Assembly: GCA_029260795.1 (NCBI GenBank)
Contig: JAJDCO010000096.1
Location: forward strand, 1 to 64,000
Reading direction: 5' to 3'
DNA from: Planctomycetota bacterium
Lineage (GTDB): Bacteria > Planctomycetota > OFTM77
DNA: 64,000 bases
Below the pieces are notes generated by a model. The model did no database searches. It was not told where the DNA came from and saw only the letters and a list, made by a program, of their open reading frames with translations. The position numbers and the translations under genes are program-made. How positions within the stretch are numbered: the stretch's first letter is position 1; every line of letters begins with the position of its first letter. This document shows, piece by piece, positions 34,272 through 42,685 of this stretch.

Positions 34272-35550
34272 CTGGCACCTCGGACGCTCGATGGAGTATC
34301 CCTACGAGGAGCAGCATCCCGATCGGCAATTCGCGTTCGTATTCAACATCAACCGCTGCATTGCGTGTCAGACCTGCACGATGGCTTGCAAGTCGACGTG
34401 GACCTTCGGCCCCGGCCAAGAGTACATGTGGTGGAACAACGTCGAGTCGAAGCCGTTTGGTGGCTACCCGCAAGGTTGGGACGTGAAGCTGCTCGGCAAG
34501 CTGGAACAGGCCAATCCCGGTGGGCAAGTCTGGGGTGAAGCCGAGGAGGATGAAAGCGGCTCTCCCCGCGGACCCTACGGAAAGTACGCAGGGAAGACGA
34601 TCTTCGAAGCTGCGAAGGACGGAGCCGAGGACTCGCCGCAGCGCGTGCTCGGCTATCTTCCCAGCGAGGAGGAGTGGCGCCATCCGAACATCCACGAGGA
34701 GACGGCACACGGACCGGTTCTCGGGCCTCGTGACGGTTCGCACTCGGTGGAGCTTCCGGCTCACCGCGTCTGGTACTTCTACCTGCAGAGGCTCTGCAAC
34801 CACTGCACCTATCCGGGGTGCCTTGCCGCGTGCCCGCGGAAGGCCATTTATAAGCGCGATGAGGATGGGGTCGTCCTCGTCGACCAAGAGCGGTGCCGTG
34901 GCTATCGGAAGTGCGTCGAAGCGTGCCCTTACAAGAAAGCGATGTATCGGCCCACGACTCGCACCTCGGAAAAGTGCATCGCCTGCTACCCGCGACTCGA
35001 GGGACGTGATCCCGAGCTGGGTGAGAGTGGAGTCCCGCTCGAGACCCGTTGCATGACGGCCTGTGTCGGCAAGATCCGGATGCAAGGGTTGGTGCGGACC
35101 GAGCCGTCGGGAGCTTGGGCAAATGATCCGGGGAATCCTCTCTACTACTTGATTCAGGAGCGGAAAGTGGCGTTGCCGCTCTATCCCCAGTTCGGCACCG
35201 AGCCGAACGGGTACTACATTCCACCGCGGTGGGTGCCGGCGCGCCATCTCGAGCAGATGTTCGGACCGGGTGTCGAGGCAGCGCTCGAGCAGTATTCCTG
35301 CCCGGACCGTGAGCTGCTTGCCGTGCTCCAGCTCTTTCGCGTCAGCCGGATTGTCCTCTTCCGATTCGAGATCGAAAAGGGCCCCAAGGTGGCTGAGGTG
35401 GAGGTGACCTTGCCGTCGGGGCGCAAGAAGACACAGACGATCTACAACGACACGGTCCGCGGCTTCGATGCGCGGGGACAGGAGGTCGTCCGGGTGACGG
35501 TCGAGGAACCCACCTTCGAGCGGCCCAGCCGACATCTCAACTCGATCTGA
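34255..35550 (+). CDS. nxrB: NXR-like iron-sulfur beta subunit
   Basis: A 431-residue electron-transfer subunit with four Fe-S cluster sites: C35-x2-C38-x2-C41-x3-C45; C181-x2-C184-x4-C189-x3-C193; C214-x5-C220-x3-C224, with Y217 where NarH has Trp, so probably [3Fe-4S]; and C241-x2-C244 with C266 and C270. Opening QVYNWHLGRSMEYPYEEQHP, then GQEYMWWNNVE and GTEPNGYYIPPRWVP, closely match NxrB of Nitrospira and anammox bacteria as I remember it. The length also fits NxrB (about 430) better than NarH (about 510) or EbdB/DdhB (about 330-350). There is no signal peptide, so it is probably exported with the Tat-bearing alpha subunit. The ATG at 34255 overlaps the previous gene. Confidence 0.88.
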   Translation: MAQVYNWHLGRSMEYPYEEQHPDRQFAFVFNINRCIACQTCTMACKSTWTFGPGQEYMWWNNVESKPFGGYPQGWDVKLLGKLEQANPGGQVWGEAEEDESGSPRGPYGKYAGKTIFEAAKDGAEDSPQRVLGYLPSEEEWRHPNIHEETAHGPVLGPRDGSHSVELPAHRVWYFYLQRLCNHCTYPGCLAACPRKAIYKRDEDGVVLVDQERCRGYRKCVEACPYKKAMYRPTTRTSEKCIACYPRLEGRDPELGESGVPLETRCMTACVGKIRMQGLVRTEPSGAWANDPGNPLYYLIQERKVALPLYPQFGTEPNGYYIPPRWVPARHLEQMFGPGVEAALEQYSCPDRELLAVLQLFRVSRIVLFRFEIEKGPKVAEVEVTLPSGRKKTQTIYNDTVRGFDARGQEVVRVTVEEPTFERPSRHLNSI

Positions 35551-35562
35551 AAGGCGACCGCC

Positions 35563-36381
35563 GTGCAGGATTCACCAGCGACTCGAGAGGATCTCCTGGT
35601 CCGCGATTCCGCCCGCATGACGTTGTATCGATTCTTCGCGCTCGCGCTCACCGATCCGGCCGCCCGACGGCGTGCGGATCTCGTGGACCACGAGTTCTTG
35701 TCCGAGGTGGTCCTCGGCGCTCGGTTCTTGTCGAGCTCTCCGGAGACCCGGCCAGCCCAGTTGGCAGCGGGTGAGCGATCACCCGAGGAGCTCGCTCTCG
35801 ATGGTTGTGTGAAGCTACTCCAAGAATGCCCACGGGCCGTCGAGAACGGCTACCGGCAGATCTTCGGGCTGTTGATGGCTCAAGACTGCCCACCGTACGA
35901 GACCGAGTACTGCCCTCAGACATTCTCCGTCTACCGAAGTCACCAGATCGCAGACGTGGCGGGCTTTTATCGGGCCTTTGGGCTCCAGACAGCACTCGAC
36001 TGCCCAGAGCGTACTGATCACGTGGCCCTCGAGCTCGACTTCATGAGTTGGCTCATCGCCAAGGGGGCTCATGCACGCCAGGTGCCCGAGCTCCATCATG
36101 GCGACGACGTTTGTCGCGATGCGGAGCGCCGGTTCTTCGAGGCCCATCTGGCTTGGTGGATTCCGGCGTTCGCTCGAGCACTCGAGATGAAAGTCCAGTC
36201 CTGGGACCCCGCCGACCGAGCGTCTCGATTCCACGTCGAGCTGGTCCGGAATCTCGCCGCTTTCGTCGCGGCGGAACGCGCGATCCTCGCCGTGGATCCG
36301 CCCTCTCGGCTCGCCGCGCCGGCACCCGACGACGAGGCAAGTGAGCCGTGCCGGTCTTGCGAGAGCGGTTCAACCGGTTGA
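35563..36381 (+). CDS. TorD/NarJ-type molybdoenzyme chaperone
   Basis: A 272-residue all-helical cytoplasmic chaperone expected to bind the alpha subunit during cofactor insertion and hold back Tat export. The family signature is visible in CPPYETEYCPQTFSVYRSHQ, then IADVAGFYRAFGL and HVALELDFMSWLIAKG. The GTG start at 35563 has AAGG 8 bases upstream and lies 12 bp after the beta-subunit stop. It corresponds to the delta subunit (EbdD/DdhD/NxrD-like) of type II operons. The last residues contain a CRSC pair of unknown meaning. Confidence 0.86.
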   Translation: MQDSPATREDLLVRDSARMTLYRFFALALTDPAARRRADLVDHEFLSEVVLGARFLSSSPETRPAQLAAGERSPEELALDGCVKLLQECPRAVENGYRQIFGLLMAQDCPPYETEYCPQTFSVYRSHQIADVAGFYRAFGLQTALDCPERTDHVALELDFMSWLIAKGAHARQVPELHHGDDVCRDAERRFFEAHLAWWIPAFARALEMKVQSWDPADRASRFHVELVRNLAAFVAAERAILAVDPPSRLAAPAPDDEASEPCRSCESGSTG

Positions 36382-36412
36382 GGCTCGCGTTGGGTTTTTC
36401 GATCTAGATCGA
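36370..36412. promoter_or_regulatory. two palindromes upstream of the Rrf2 regulator gene
   Basis: TCAACCGGTTGA (36370-36381) overlaps the stop codon of the chaperone gene, and TCGATCTAGATCGA (36399-36412) lies 65 bp before the Rrf2 start. Both are perfect dyads in a 95-bp gap. They are candidate binding sites for the regulator itself or for the nxr transcript end; neither matches a published Rrf2 consensus that I can name with certainty. Confidence 0.4.
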
Positions 36413-36476
36413 GCCGTGCCGCCGTGACCGACTCGATCAGGACTTGGTCTTCGAAACCTTCTCACGACTCCCGCTG

Positions 36477-36905
36477 ATGTTGTTCGAGAGCGCTGCTTGC
36501 AAGTACGGACTCCGGGCCCTCGTGAGCTTGGCCCGCCAAGGGGAGGGCTGTGCGGTCTCCACGGGCGACATCGCAGCTCGTGAAGACATCCCGTACGCCT
36601 TCTTGGCCAAGGTCCTCGCCCGCTTGCGTGACCTAAAACTGATTCGCTCGGTCCGGGGAAGGGGGGGCGGGTTCGAGCTCGCCCACCCTGCGGAGCAGAT
36701 CACGGCCTACGACATCGTGACCGCCCTCGAAGGTCCGGAGACATGGAGCCGGTGCGCTCTGAGTTTCGATGACTGCCCCGATAGTGTGCCGTGTCCGGTT
36801 CATGCGCTCTTCGAGTCAACAAGATCCGAGCTCATTGGGCGTCTCAAGAACACGACGTTGGCGGATCTCGCCCGAGAAGTCGATCGCAAAGACCGACAAG
36901 GGTGA
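36477..36905 (+). CDS. Rrf2 family transcriptional regulator with candidate Fe-S cysteines
   Basis: A 142-residue winged-helix regulator. The N-terminal half follows the Rrf2 pattern (SAACKYGLRALVSLARQGEG, EDIPYAFLAKVLARLRDLKL and SVRGRGGGFELA). Three cysteines, C93-x6-C100-x5-C106 (SRCALSFDDCPDSVPCPVHA), match the cluster-binding region of IscR/NsrR-type sensors, so it probably senses NO, oxygen or Fe-S status. The ATG at 36477 begins the fold; a TTG at 36444 is open but lacks support. It lies 95 bp after the molybdoenzyme chaperone and is the likely local regulator of that operon. It is convergent with the radical SAM gene 7 bp away. Confidence 0.87.
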   Translation: MLFESAACKYGLRALVSLARQGEGCAVSTGDIAAREDIPYAFLAKVLARLRDLKLIRSVRGRGGGFELAHPAEQITAYDIVTALEGPETWSRCALSFDDCPDSVPCPVHALFESTRSELIGRLKNTTLADLAREVDRKDRQG

Positions 36906-36912
36906 GCCTGCG

Positions 36913-38082
36913 TCAGACTCCGGAGTTTCCCTGCGCTTCGACCGTCTCCTGGGCTTCGGCTTTGGCCTTGGCCTTCTGAACGGCCTGGTAATGCGGGTTG
37001 TTCACCAGGACGCCGCAGGTGGAGCAGACATCCGGGTAGTCGCCACAGTTCATCTTGCGGCGGAACTCGCGATACTTCTCGCCGTTCCAGACTTCCCAGA
37101 CCGACTTCTCGAGGACGTTGCCCATCTCGAGCTCCTGCGGCGCGCGGCAGCAGGGGAAGACGGCGCCGTCGGGATTGACCTTCATGTAGGTCGAGGCCAT
37201 CGAGCAGAAGTGCGGGAACTTCTGCTGGATCGTGCCGATCAGCTTGTCGAGGAACTCGGGACCGATGCCGCGAGGGGCGTGTCCTTCGTTGGTCTCGATC
37301 GGCACGTGGCAGTAGAGCTCGCCGGGCATGTCACAAAGGAGCCCGACCTTGCGCTGCCGGGCTCGTTGAGCGGCTTGATCGATGAAGCCCTTGATCTCGT
37401 CCTTGGAGAAGGTGAGGTTCACGTCGTACTTCGCGGCCGCCTCGGAGTTGTAGAGCATCTCCTGCACCCGGACGTCCGGCGCCCGGTGCGGTCCGGAGAT
37501 GTCGGCGACCCAGTCGATGAAGTCGGCCAGGATCGGGGCGTTCTCGTTCATGAGGACGACCACGAATCCGAGCGGCACGCGGTGCTTGGCCGCGACCGGG
37601 ATGATCTCTTTGACGTGACGGCTGACGGTCTCGAAGTCGGCGCCGACCCGGATCTTCTCGAAGATCGCGGGAACGTGGGAGTCGAGCGATATCCACAGCT
37701 TGTAGGTGTTCGGAGCGATGTGCTCGAACTTGGAGCCATTGAGGATCGTGGCGTTGCTGTAGATGTTGAAGAAGACCTGGTGCTCCTTGCACATCCTGGC
37801 GAGGAACTGCATGTCTCCCAGCATCGGCTCGCTGTTGGCCGAGGGCGTCACGACGGACGCGAACGGGAAGATCTGTCCGACGACCTTCTCGGCGTCGGAC
37901 TTCTTCATCGCCATCACCGGCTCGCCGTCGGCCTTGCTGCACATCACGCATTCGAGATTGCAGATGTTGTTCGTGGCGTACTCGATCCAAGCCGGTCGAG
38001 AGCTCCACTTGTCGGCTTTCGCGGCGAGGTCCGCGACGATCGAAACGTAGTTTTCGAACTCGCGGTCGATCTTCATCGCCAT
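36913..38082 (-). CDS. radical SAM/SPASM protein
   Basis: A 389-residue radical SAM protein with C41-x3-C45-x2-C48 (NNICNLECVMCSKADGE), SANSEPMLGD where the GGEP motif usually stands, and FNIYSNATIL. A C-terminal SPASM-like set is seen in GAVFPCCRAPQELEMGNVLE and GDYPDVCSTCGVL. The tail is a charged Ala/Lys/Glu-rich helix. It is the third such protein in the window and the only one outside the polysaccharide locus; it is at the downstream end of the minus-strand chaperone cluster, beyond the SnoaL-like gene. Substrate unknown. Confidence 0.87.
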   Translation of the reverse strand: MAMKIDREFENYVSIVADLAAKADKWSSRPAWIEYATNNICNLECVMCSKADGEPVMAMKKSDAEKVVGQIFPFASVVTPSANSEPMLGDMQFLARMCKEHQVFFNIYSNATILNGSKFEHIAPNTYKLWISLDSHVPAIFEKIRVGADFETVSRHVKEIIPVAAKHRVPLGFVVVLMNENAPILADFIDWVADISGPHRAPDVRVQEMLYNSEAAAKYDVNLTFSKDEIKGFIDQAAQRARQRKVGLLCDMPGELYCHVPIETNEGHAPRGIGPEFLDKLIGTIQQKFPHFCSMASTYMKVNPDGAVFPCCRAPQELEMGNVLEKSVWEVWNGEKYREFRRKMNCGDYPDVCSTCGVLVNNPHYQAVQKAKAKAEAQETVEAQGNSGV

Positions 38083-38138
38083 GCGAATGACGTCTCCGGC
38101 TGGAAGTGTATTGTTTCACTAGGCTTTCAGAGGTGCCC

Positions 38139-38693
38139 TCAGGGCGTCGCCATTATAGACGAGGCCTCTGCCCCGCCGCAACGAAGCCCGGCCCTCGCTC
38201 CTCTGGCCCTTGGAGGGGATATCGGAAACGGAGACCACGCGGCTGGAGCAGGGAAGGGGCCGACCGCCGATCCGGGGCCCTCGAGCTTCTGGATTCGCCG
38301 CCGCCACCATCGGCCCGGTGTCCGCCACCTGGTCATCTCGGACGATCCGACCGTCGCGCGAACCCGGTAGACGTGGGCGAAGGCCGCCCGCATGGGCTTG
38401 CCGGTCACGGCGTGGGTGCCGGAGTCATGACCGAGTGCGACCACGCGATCTCCGCTCTCGATCAGCTCCTCCACTGGGGCGGCGAATCCGGTCCAGGTCG
38501 CGCGGTCCCCGGCGAAGACGGCCGACATGAGGGCCTCGAGGCCCTGGCGTCGGGCACCGCCGGGGAAGCCCTGACACTGATTCCAGGTCACGTCGACGTC
38601 GATCAGATCCCGGAGGCGCGCCTCGTCCTTCGCCTCGAAGGCCGAGTACATGCTGCGCACGATCTCGAGAGGGCCTTGCCCAGTGGTCGACAC
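38139..38693 (-). pseudogene. SnoaL/NTF2-like protein with probable frameshift
   Basis: The first 112 residues form most of a SnoaL-like ketosteroid-isomerase fold (GPLEIVRSMYSAFEAKDEAR, DVDVTWNQC, RAAFAHVYRVR). After VYRVR the frame loses family character, whereas the other frame continues DGRIVRDDQVADTGPMVAAA, as expected for the last strand. The switch lies at a CG repeat at 38355-38360; one CG unit fewer would restore the frame. Beyond that the repaired frame runs to a stop at 38119. The start is GTG at 38693. It may be a true loss-of-function mutation or a sequence error. It follows the fmdB-like gene. Confidence 0.65.
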
Positions 38694-38729
38694 GCGACCT
38701 TCTCCACCGAGGGACCGATTCCGGTACTC

Positions 38730-39110
38730 TCAGTCCTTTTTCTTCTTGCTGCTCTTCGCGGTCGAGGACCCGGACTCCTTGGACTCGGAGCTCTCGGTCG
38801 AGGGCTCGGAGCTCTTGCTGGTGCTGGTCGCGTCCGGCTTCTTCGACTTGTCGGAGCCGTCCTTGGATCCGCTGTCGGAGGAAGAGCTGCTGCTCTTGTC
38901 GGCCTCGGCCGCGCTCTGGTACTCCTTCGACCGGTAGTCGGTGATGTAGAAGCCGGAGCCCTTGAAGATGAGCCCGCCTCCGGAGCCGATCAGGCGCTTG
39001 AGCTGGAGCTTGCCGCACTCGGGGCACTTGCGGAGCGCGCTCGCGGTCATGGACTGGAATTGCTCGAACTGATGCTCGCAAGCCTTGCAGACGTAGTCGT
39101 AGGTGGGCAT
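38730..39110 (-). CDS. FmdB-like zinc-ribbon protein
   Basis: A 126-residue protein. The N-terminal zinc ribbon has two CxxC pairs (YVCKACEHQFE and RKCPECGKLQL), then IGSGGGLIFKGSGFYITDYR, the usual FmdB/regulatory-domain core of about 60 residues. The second half (from residue about 65) is a low-complexity Ser/Lys/Asp/Glu tail ending in a lysine cluster. The role of this family is poorly known; it is often encoded with heat-shock genes in planctomycetes. It lies 20 bp after grpE in the minus-strand chaperone cluster. Confidence 0.85.
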   Translation of the reverse strand: MPTYDYVCKACEHQFEQFQSMTASALRKCPECGKLQLKRLIGSGGGLIFKGSGFYITDYRSKEYQSAAEADKSSSSSSDSGSKDGSDKSKKPDATSTSKSSEPSTESSESKESGSSTAKSSKKKKD

Positions 39111-39130
39111 CGGTTTCTCCTGAGGTCTGC

Positions 39131-39742
39131 CTAGTTCCCCGACTCGGTCTCGATCGGCTTCTGGCTGACGACGACCTGAGCGAAGCGAACGACGCGCGTC
39201 TCGCCATCGGGATGATGAAACTCGAAGCCGCTCTTGATCTCTTGCAGCACGGTCTTGTCAGGCACGCTCGGGTCGGGGACCTGCTGGATGGCCTCGTGCC
39301 GCTCGGGGTCGAACGGCTCGCCTTCGCTCTCGAAAGGCTTGATGGAGAACCCCAGGAGCGTATCGAGGAACTTCGCCTGAATCATGCGAACGCCTTCGAC
39401 CAAGCCGGAAGCCTCTCCTTCTGCGGCGCGCAAAGCAAGGCGCAGATCGTCGAGGACGTCGAGAAACGGCGCCGCGAATCGAACGAGGAACCGATCCTGA
39501 TCGGTCGCCCGCTCGCGCCGAGTGCGCTTCTTGAAGTTCTCGTAGTCGGCCACGGTGCGTTGAAGCCGATCGAAGAGCTCATCGCGCTCGCGAGACCGAG
39601 CGACGAGGTCGTCGATCTCTTGATCGGTGAACTGATGGCGAGTGATCTCCTCCGCGCTCTTCGGCTCGGGCGAGCTCGCCGGCGTCTGGTCGTCGGCGAC
39701 GCTCTTGGAGGAAGCCTCGTTCTCGTGTCCGTTGGTCGTCAT
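39131..39742 (-). CDS. grpE: nucleotide exchange factor GrpE
   Basis: A 203-residue GrpE that releases ADP from DnaK. A disordered acidic head (about 1-40) is followed by the coiled-coil dimer helix (ERDELFDRLQRTVADYENFK, then KRTRRERATDQDRFLVRF) and the C-terminal beta domain with PFDPERHEAIQQVPDPSVPD and the closing VVRFAQVVVSQ. Length and order fit the family. It lies in dnaJ-grpE order; dnaK itself is not in this window. Confidence 0.94.
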   Translation of the reverse strand: MTTNGHENEASSKSVADDQTPASSPEPKSAEEITRHQFTDQEIDDLVARSRERDELFDRLQRTVADYENFKKRTRRERATDQDRFLVRFAAPFLDVLDDLRLALRAAEGEASGLVEGVRMIQAKFLDTLLGFSIKPFESEGEPFDPERHEAIQQVPDPSVPDKTVLQEIKSGFEFHHPDGETRVVRFAQVVVSQKPIETESGN

Positions 39743-39803
39743 CCGTGGGATCCAAATCGTTGAAGCTTGTGCGGTCCGGGGGAAGGGTTGGGCTCTCGGC
39801 GGT

Positions 39804-40925
39804 CTACTCGAAGTACTCTTTGACCTTGTCGAAGAGGCTCTTGCGTCTCGACGAGACGCGCTTCTCCTCGGTCTTGGCGAACTTGCGAAGCAGCTCTTCC
39901 TGCTCGCTGCTCAGTCGCTTGGGAACCTCGATGTGGATCCGCACGAGCTGATCGCCCCGGCCATAGCCGTTCAGGTGCGGAAACCCCATGCCTTTCATGC
40001 GCAGGACGTCGCCGGGCTGAGTGCCGTGGGGGATCTTCAGGTCACCCCGCCCATCCAAGGTCGGCACCTCGAGCTCGCTACCGAGGGCCGCTTGGCCGAA
40101 GCTGATCGGGACCTCACAGACCAGATCGTCACCGCGACGGACGAAGAAGGGATGCGGCCGGAGGTGGATCAGGCAGTACAGGTCGCCGGGAGGGCCGCCC
40201 TGCATTCCTGGCTCACCTTCGCCGCTGATGCGCATCTGCGTGCCGTCCTCGACACCGGCTGGCACGTGAATGGTGATCTCGCGCTTGCGCGGTAGGCGGC
40301 CGCTGCCGCGACACTCGACGCACGGGGACTCGATACTCTTTCCAGCACCTCGACAGTGGGGGCAGGTCGTGCGGATCGCAAAGAATCCCTGCGTCTGCTG
40401 GACCTCGCCGCGACCGCCGCAGGTGCGACAGGTGACGGGCTGAGTTCCTGGCTTGGCGCCGCTTCCGTCGCAGGTGTCACACGGTTCGCGCCGACCGATC
40501 TCGATCGTCTTGTCGACGCCGTTGGCGGCGTCTTGATAGGTCAGCTCGATCTCGCAACGCAGTGACGTGCCTTTGGCGGCGCCGCCCGAGCGGCGACGTC
40601 GGTTGCCGAACAGCTCGCCGAAGATCGAGTCGCCCCCGAAGATGTCTCCGAAGGCGCTGAAGATGTCCTCGAAGGAGGAGAAACCGCCTTGTTGGCCTTT
40701 GAGACCGGCGTGACCGTACTGATCGTACGCGCGCCGCTTCTCGTCGTGGCTCAAGACCTCGTAGGCTTCGGCGGCTTCCTTGAAGCGTCGCTCGGCCTCT
40801 TCGTCATCCGGGTTGCGGTCCGGATGAAAATTCATCGCTAGCTTGCGATAGGCCTTCTTGATCTCCTCGGCCGAAGCACTGTTCTCGACACCGAGGACCT
40901 CGTAGTAGTCGCGCTTGCTCGCCAA
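39804..40925 (-). CDS. dnaJ: chaperone DnaJ
   Basis: A 373-residue type I Hsp40. The J-domain (residues 1-70) has the HPD motif in MNFHPDRNPDDEEAE; a short G/F region follows (GGFSSFEDIFSAFGDIFGG). The zinc centre has all four CxxCxGxG repeats (CDTCDGSG, CRTCGGRG, CPHCRGAG, CVECRGSG), and the C-terminal substrate domains include GDLYCLIHLRPHPFF. It is downstream of groEL1 behind a strong hairpin and just before grpE. Confidence 0.96.
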   Translation of the reverse strand: MASKRDYYEVLGVENSASAEEIKKAYRKLAMNFHPDRNPDDEEAERRFKEAAEAYEVLSHDEKRRAYDQYGHAGLKGQQGGFSSFEDIFSAFGDIFGGDSIFGELFGNRRRRSGGAAKGTSLRCEIELTYQDAANGVDKTIEIGRREPCDTCDGSGAKPGTQPVTCRTCGGRGEVQQTQGFFAIRTTCPHCRGAGKSIESPCVECRGSGRLPRKREITIHVPAGVEDGTQMRISGEGEPGMQGGPPGDLYCLIHLRPHPFFVRRGDDLVCEVPISFGQAALGSELEVPTLDGRGDLKIPHGTQPGDVLRMKGMGFPHLNGYGRGDQLVRIHIEVPKRLSSEQEELLRKFAKTEEKRVSSRRKSLFDKVKEYFE

Positions 40926-41000
40926 GGCTTCGGGCCTCTCTCCTCGGAATCGGTGGAGTCAGATTGCGCGGTCGCCTCTCGGCGACGGGCACTGGAACGA

Positions 41001-41028
41001 GACGAGGGGTGCCGGAGCACCCCTCGTC
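41001..41028 (-). terminator. 12-bp perfect hairpin between groEL and dnaJ
   Basis: GACGAGGGGTGC (41001-41012) and GCACCCCTCGTC (41017-41028) pair perfectly around a CGGA loop. It begins 17 bp past the groEL1 stop in transcription direction. There is no U-tract on the minus strand, so it may be a processing or partial termination element that lowers dnaJ-grpE expression relative to groEL. Confidence 0.65.
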
Positions 41029-41044
41029 CGTCGAATGCCAGTAC

Positions 41045-42667
41045 TCAGCTGACGGCGCCTTGGACGGTCTGAGGAGTCTTGTCAGACCCCTTGCCTTCCT
41101 TGAGGTCGGTCACCAGCGTCTCGGTCGTGAGCAGGAGCCCGGAGATGCTGGCCGCGTTCTGAAGCGCGGTGCGGGTGACCTTCATCGGGTCGACCAATCC
41201 GGACTTGAACATGTCGACCCACTCGCCGCTGCGCATGTCATAGCCGATGTTCTTGCCCTTCTCGAGGGCCTCGGCCACGATCGCCGAGCCATCGAGCCCG
41301 GTGTTGTTGGCGAGCTGCTGGAGCGGCATGCGAAGAGCATCGGCGATGATCTGCACGCCGAACTTCTCGTCTCGCTTGGCCGACACGGCCTCGACGGCCG
41401 CGATGGCGCGCAGGAGCGCGATGCCACCACCGGGGACGATACCTTCTTCGGCTGCCGCTCGCGTGGCGTGGAGCGCGTCGTCGACGCGATCCTTCTTCTC
41501 CTTGAGCGCGATCTCGGTGTGAGCGCCGACGCGGACGATGGCGACGCCACCGGCGATCTTGGCCAGACGCTCCTCGAGCTTCTCGCGATCGTAGTCGGAG
41601 GTGGTCGCTTGGATCTGGCTCCGGAGCTGATCCTTGCGCGCCTCGACCTGGGACTTCTTGCCGGCGCCTTGGACGACGGTGGTGCTGTCCTTGTCGATCG
41701 TGATCTTCTTACCACGGCCGAGATCCTCGGTGGTCAGGTTCTCGAGCTTGAGACCGAGGTCCTCGGTGATCGCCCGGCCGCCCGTCAGGATCGCGATGTC
41801 TTCGAGCATCGCCTTGCGACGCTCACCGAAGCCCGGTGCTTTGACGGCGCAGACGTTCAGGATGCCGCGCAGCTTGTTCACCACCAGCGTGGCGAGGGCT
41901 TCTCCCTCGATGTCCTCGGCGATGATGAGTAGCGGCTTGCCCGTCTGAGAGATCTTCTCGAGCAGGGGAAGCATCTCGCGGACGTTGCTGATCTTCTTCT
42001 CGTGAATGAGAATCAGCGCGTCCTCGAGCACACACGTCATCTTGTTGACGTCGTTGATGAAGTACGGGGACAGGTAGCCCTTGTCGAAGTTGAGGCCATC
42101 GACGAAGTCGAGCTTCGTCTCGATGCCCTGGGCTTCCTCGACGGTGATGACACCATCTTGGCCGACCTTCTCCATCGCTTCGGCGAGCATCTTGCCGATC
42201 TCTTCGTCACCGTTGGCCGAGATCGTGCCGACCTGCGCCAGCTCCTCGGTGTTGCGGATCTTCTTGCTCAGGCTCTCGAGATGGACGACTGCGGCCGCCG
42301 TCGCCTTGTCGATGCCGCGCTTCAGCTCGATCGGGTTGACACCCGCGGTCATGTAGCGCAGACCGGCACGGAAGATCGCCTCGGCGAGGACCACGGCGGT
42401 CGTGGTGCCGTCACCGGCCTTGTCATTGGTCTTCGTGGCGACCTCGTTGACCATCTTCGCGCCCATGTTCTCGAACGGATCCTCGAGCTCGATCTCCTTC
42501 GAGACCGTCACACCGTCCTTGGTGATCTGCGGGCTGCCGAAGCTCTTCTGAAGGATCACGTTCCGGCCCGTCGGGCCGAGCGTCACCTTGACGGCCTTGG
42601 CGAGCTTCTCGGCGCCCGAGAGGATCTTCTTGCGTGCCTCGATATCGAATAGCAGTTGCTTGGCCAT
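41045..42667 (-). CDS. groEL: chaperonin GroEL, copy without GGM tail
   Basis: A 540-residue 60-kDa chaperonin. Typical segments are TLGPTGRNVILQKSFGSPQI, the ATP-binding DGTTTAVVLAEAIF, and EGIVPGGGIALLRAI. The C-terminus ends SDKTPQTVQGAVS and lacks the flexible GGM repeats, a feature of specialised paralogues. It lies 18 bp after groES, so this copy is the one co-transcribed with the co-chaperonin. Compare the second copy at 43042. Confidence 0.96.
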   Translation of the reverse strand: MAKQLLFDIEARKKILSGAEKLAKAVKVTLGPTGRNVILQKSFGSPQITKDGVTVSKEIELEDPFENMGAKMVNEVATKTNDKAGDGTTTAVVLAEAIFRAGLRYMTAGVNPIELKRGIDKATAAAVVHLESLSKKIRNTEELAQVGTISANGDEEIGKMLAEAMEKVGQDGVITVEEAQGIETKLDFVDGLNFDKGYLSPYFINDVNKMTCVLEDALILIHEKKISNVREMLPLLEKISQTGKPLLIIAEDIEGEALATLVVNKLRGILNVCAVKAPGFGERRKAMLEDIAILTGGRAITEDLGLKLENLTTEDLGRGKKITIDKDSTTVVQGAGKKSQVEARKDQLRSQIQATTSDYDREKLEERLAKIAGGVAIVRVGAHTEIALKEKKDRVDDALHATRAAAEEGIVPGGGIALLRAIAAVEAVSAKRDEKFGVQIIADALRMPLQQLANNTGLDGSAIVAEALEKGKNIGYDMRSGEWVDMFKSGLVDPMKVTRTALQNAASISGLLLTTETLVTDLKEGKGSDKTPQTVQGAVS

Positions 42668-42685
42668 TGCTTACCTCCCGGCGAT

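Noticed and set aside
34117..35535. 472-codon open frame on the minus strand
   Set aside because: It lies fully antisense to the beta-subunit gene, whose motifs are unmistakable; long antisense frames are expected at this GC content.
28784..36381. Operon considered as ethylbenzene, selenate, chlorate or DMS dehydrogenase
   Set aside because: The gamma domain is shared with those enzymes, but the beta-subunit length and opening and the alpha-subunit length fit the NXR group better; substrate is still not proven.
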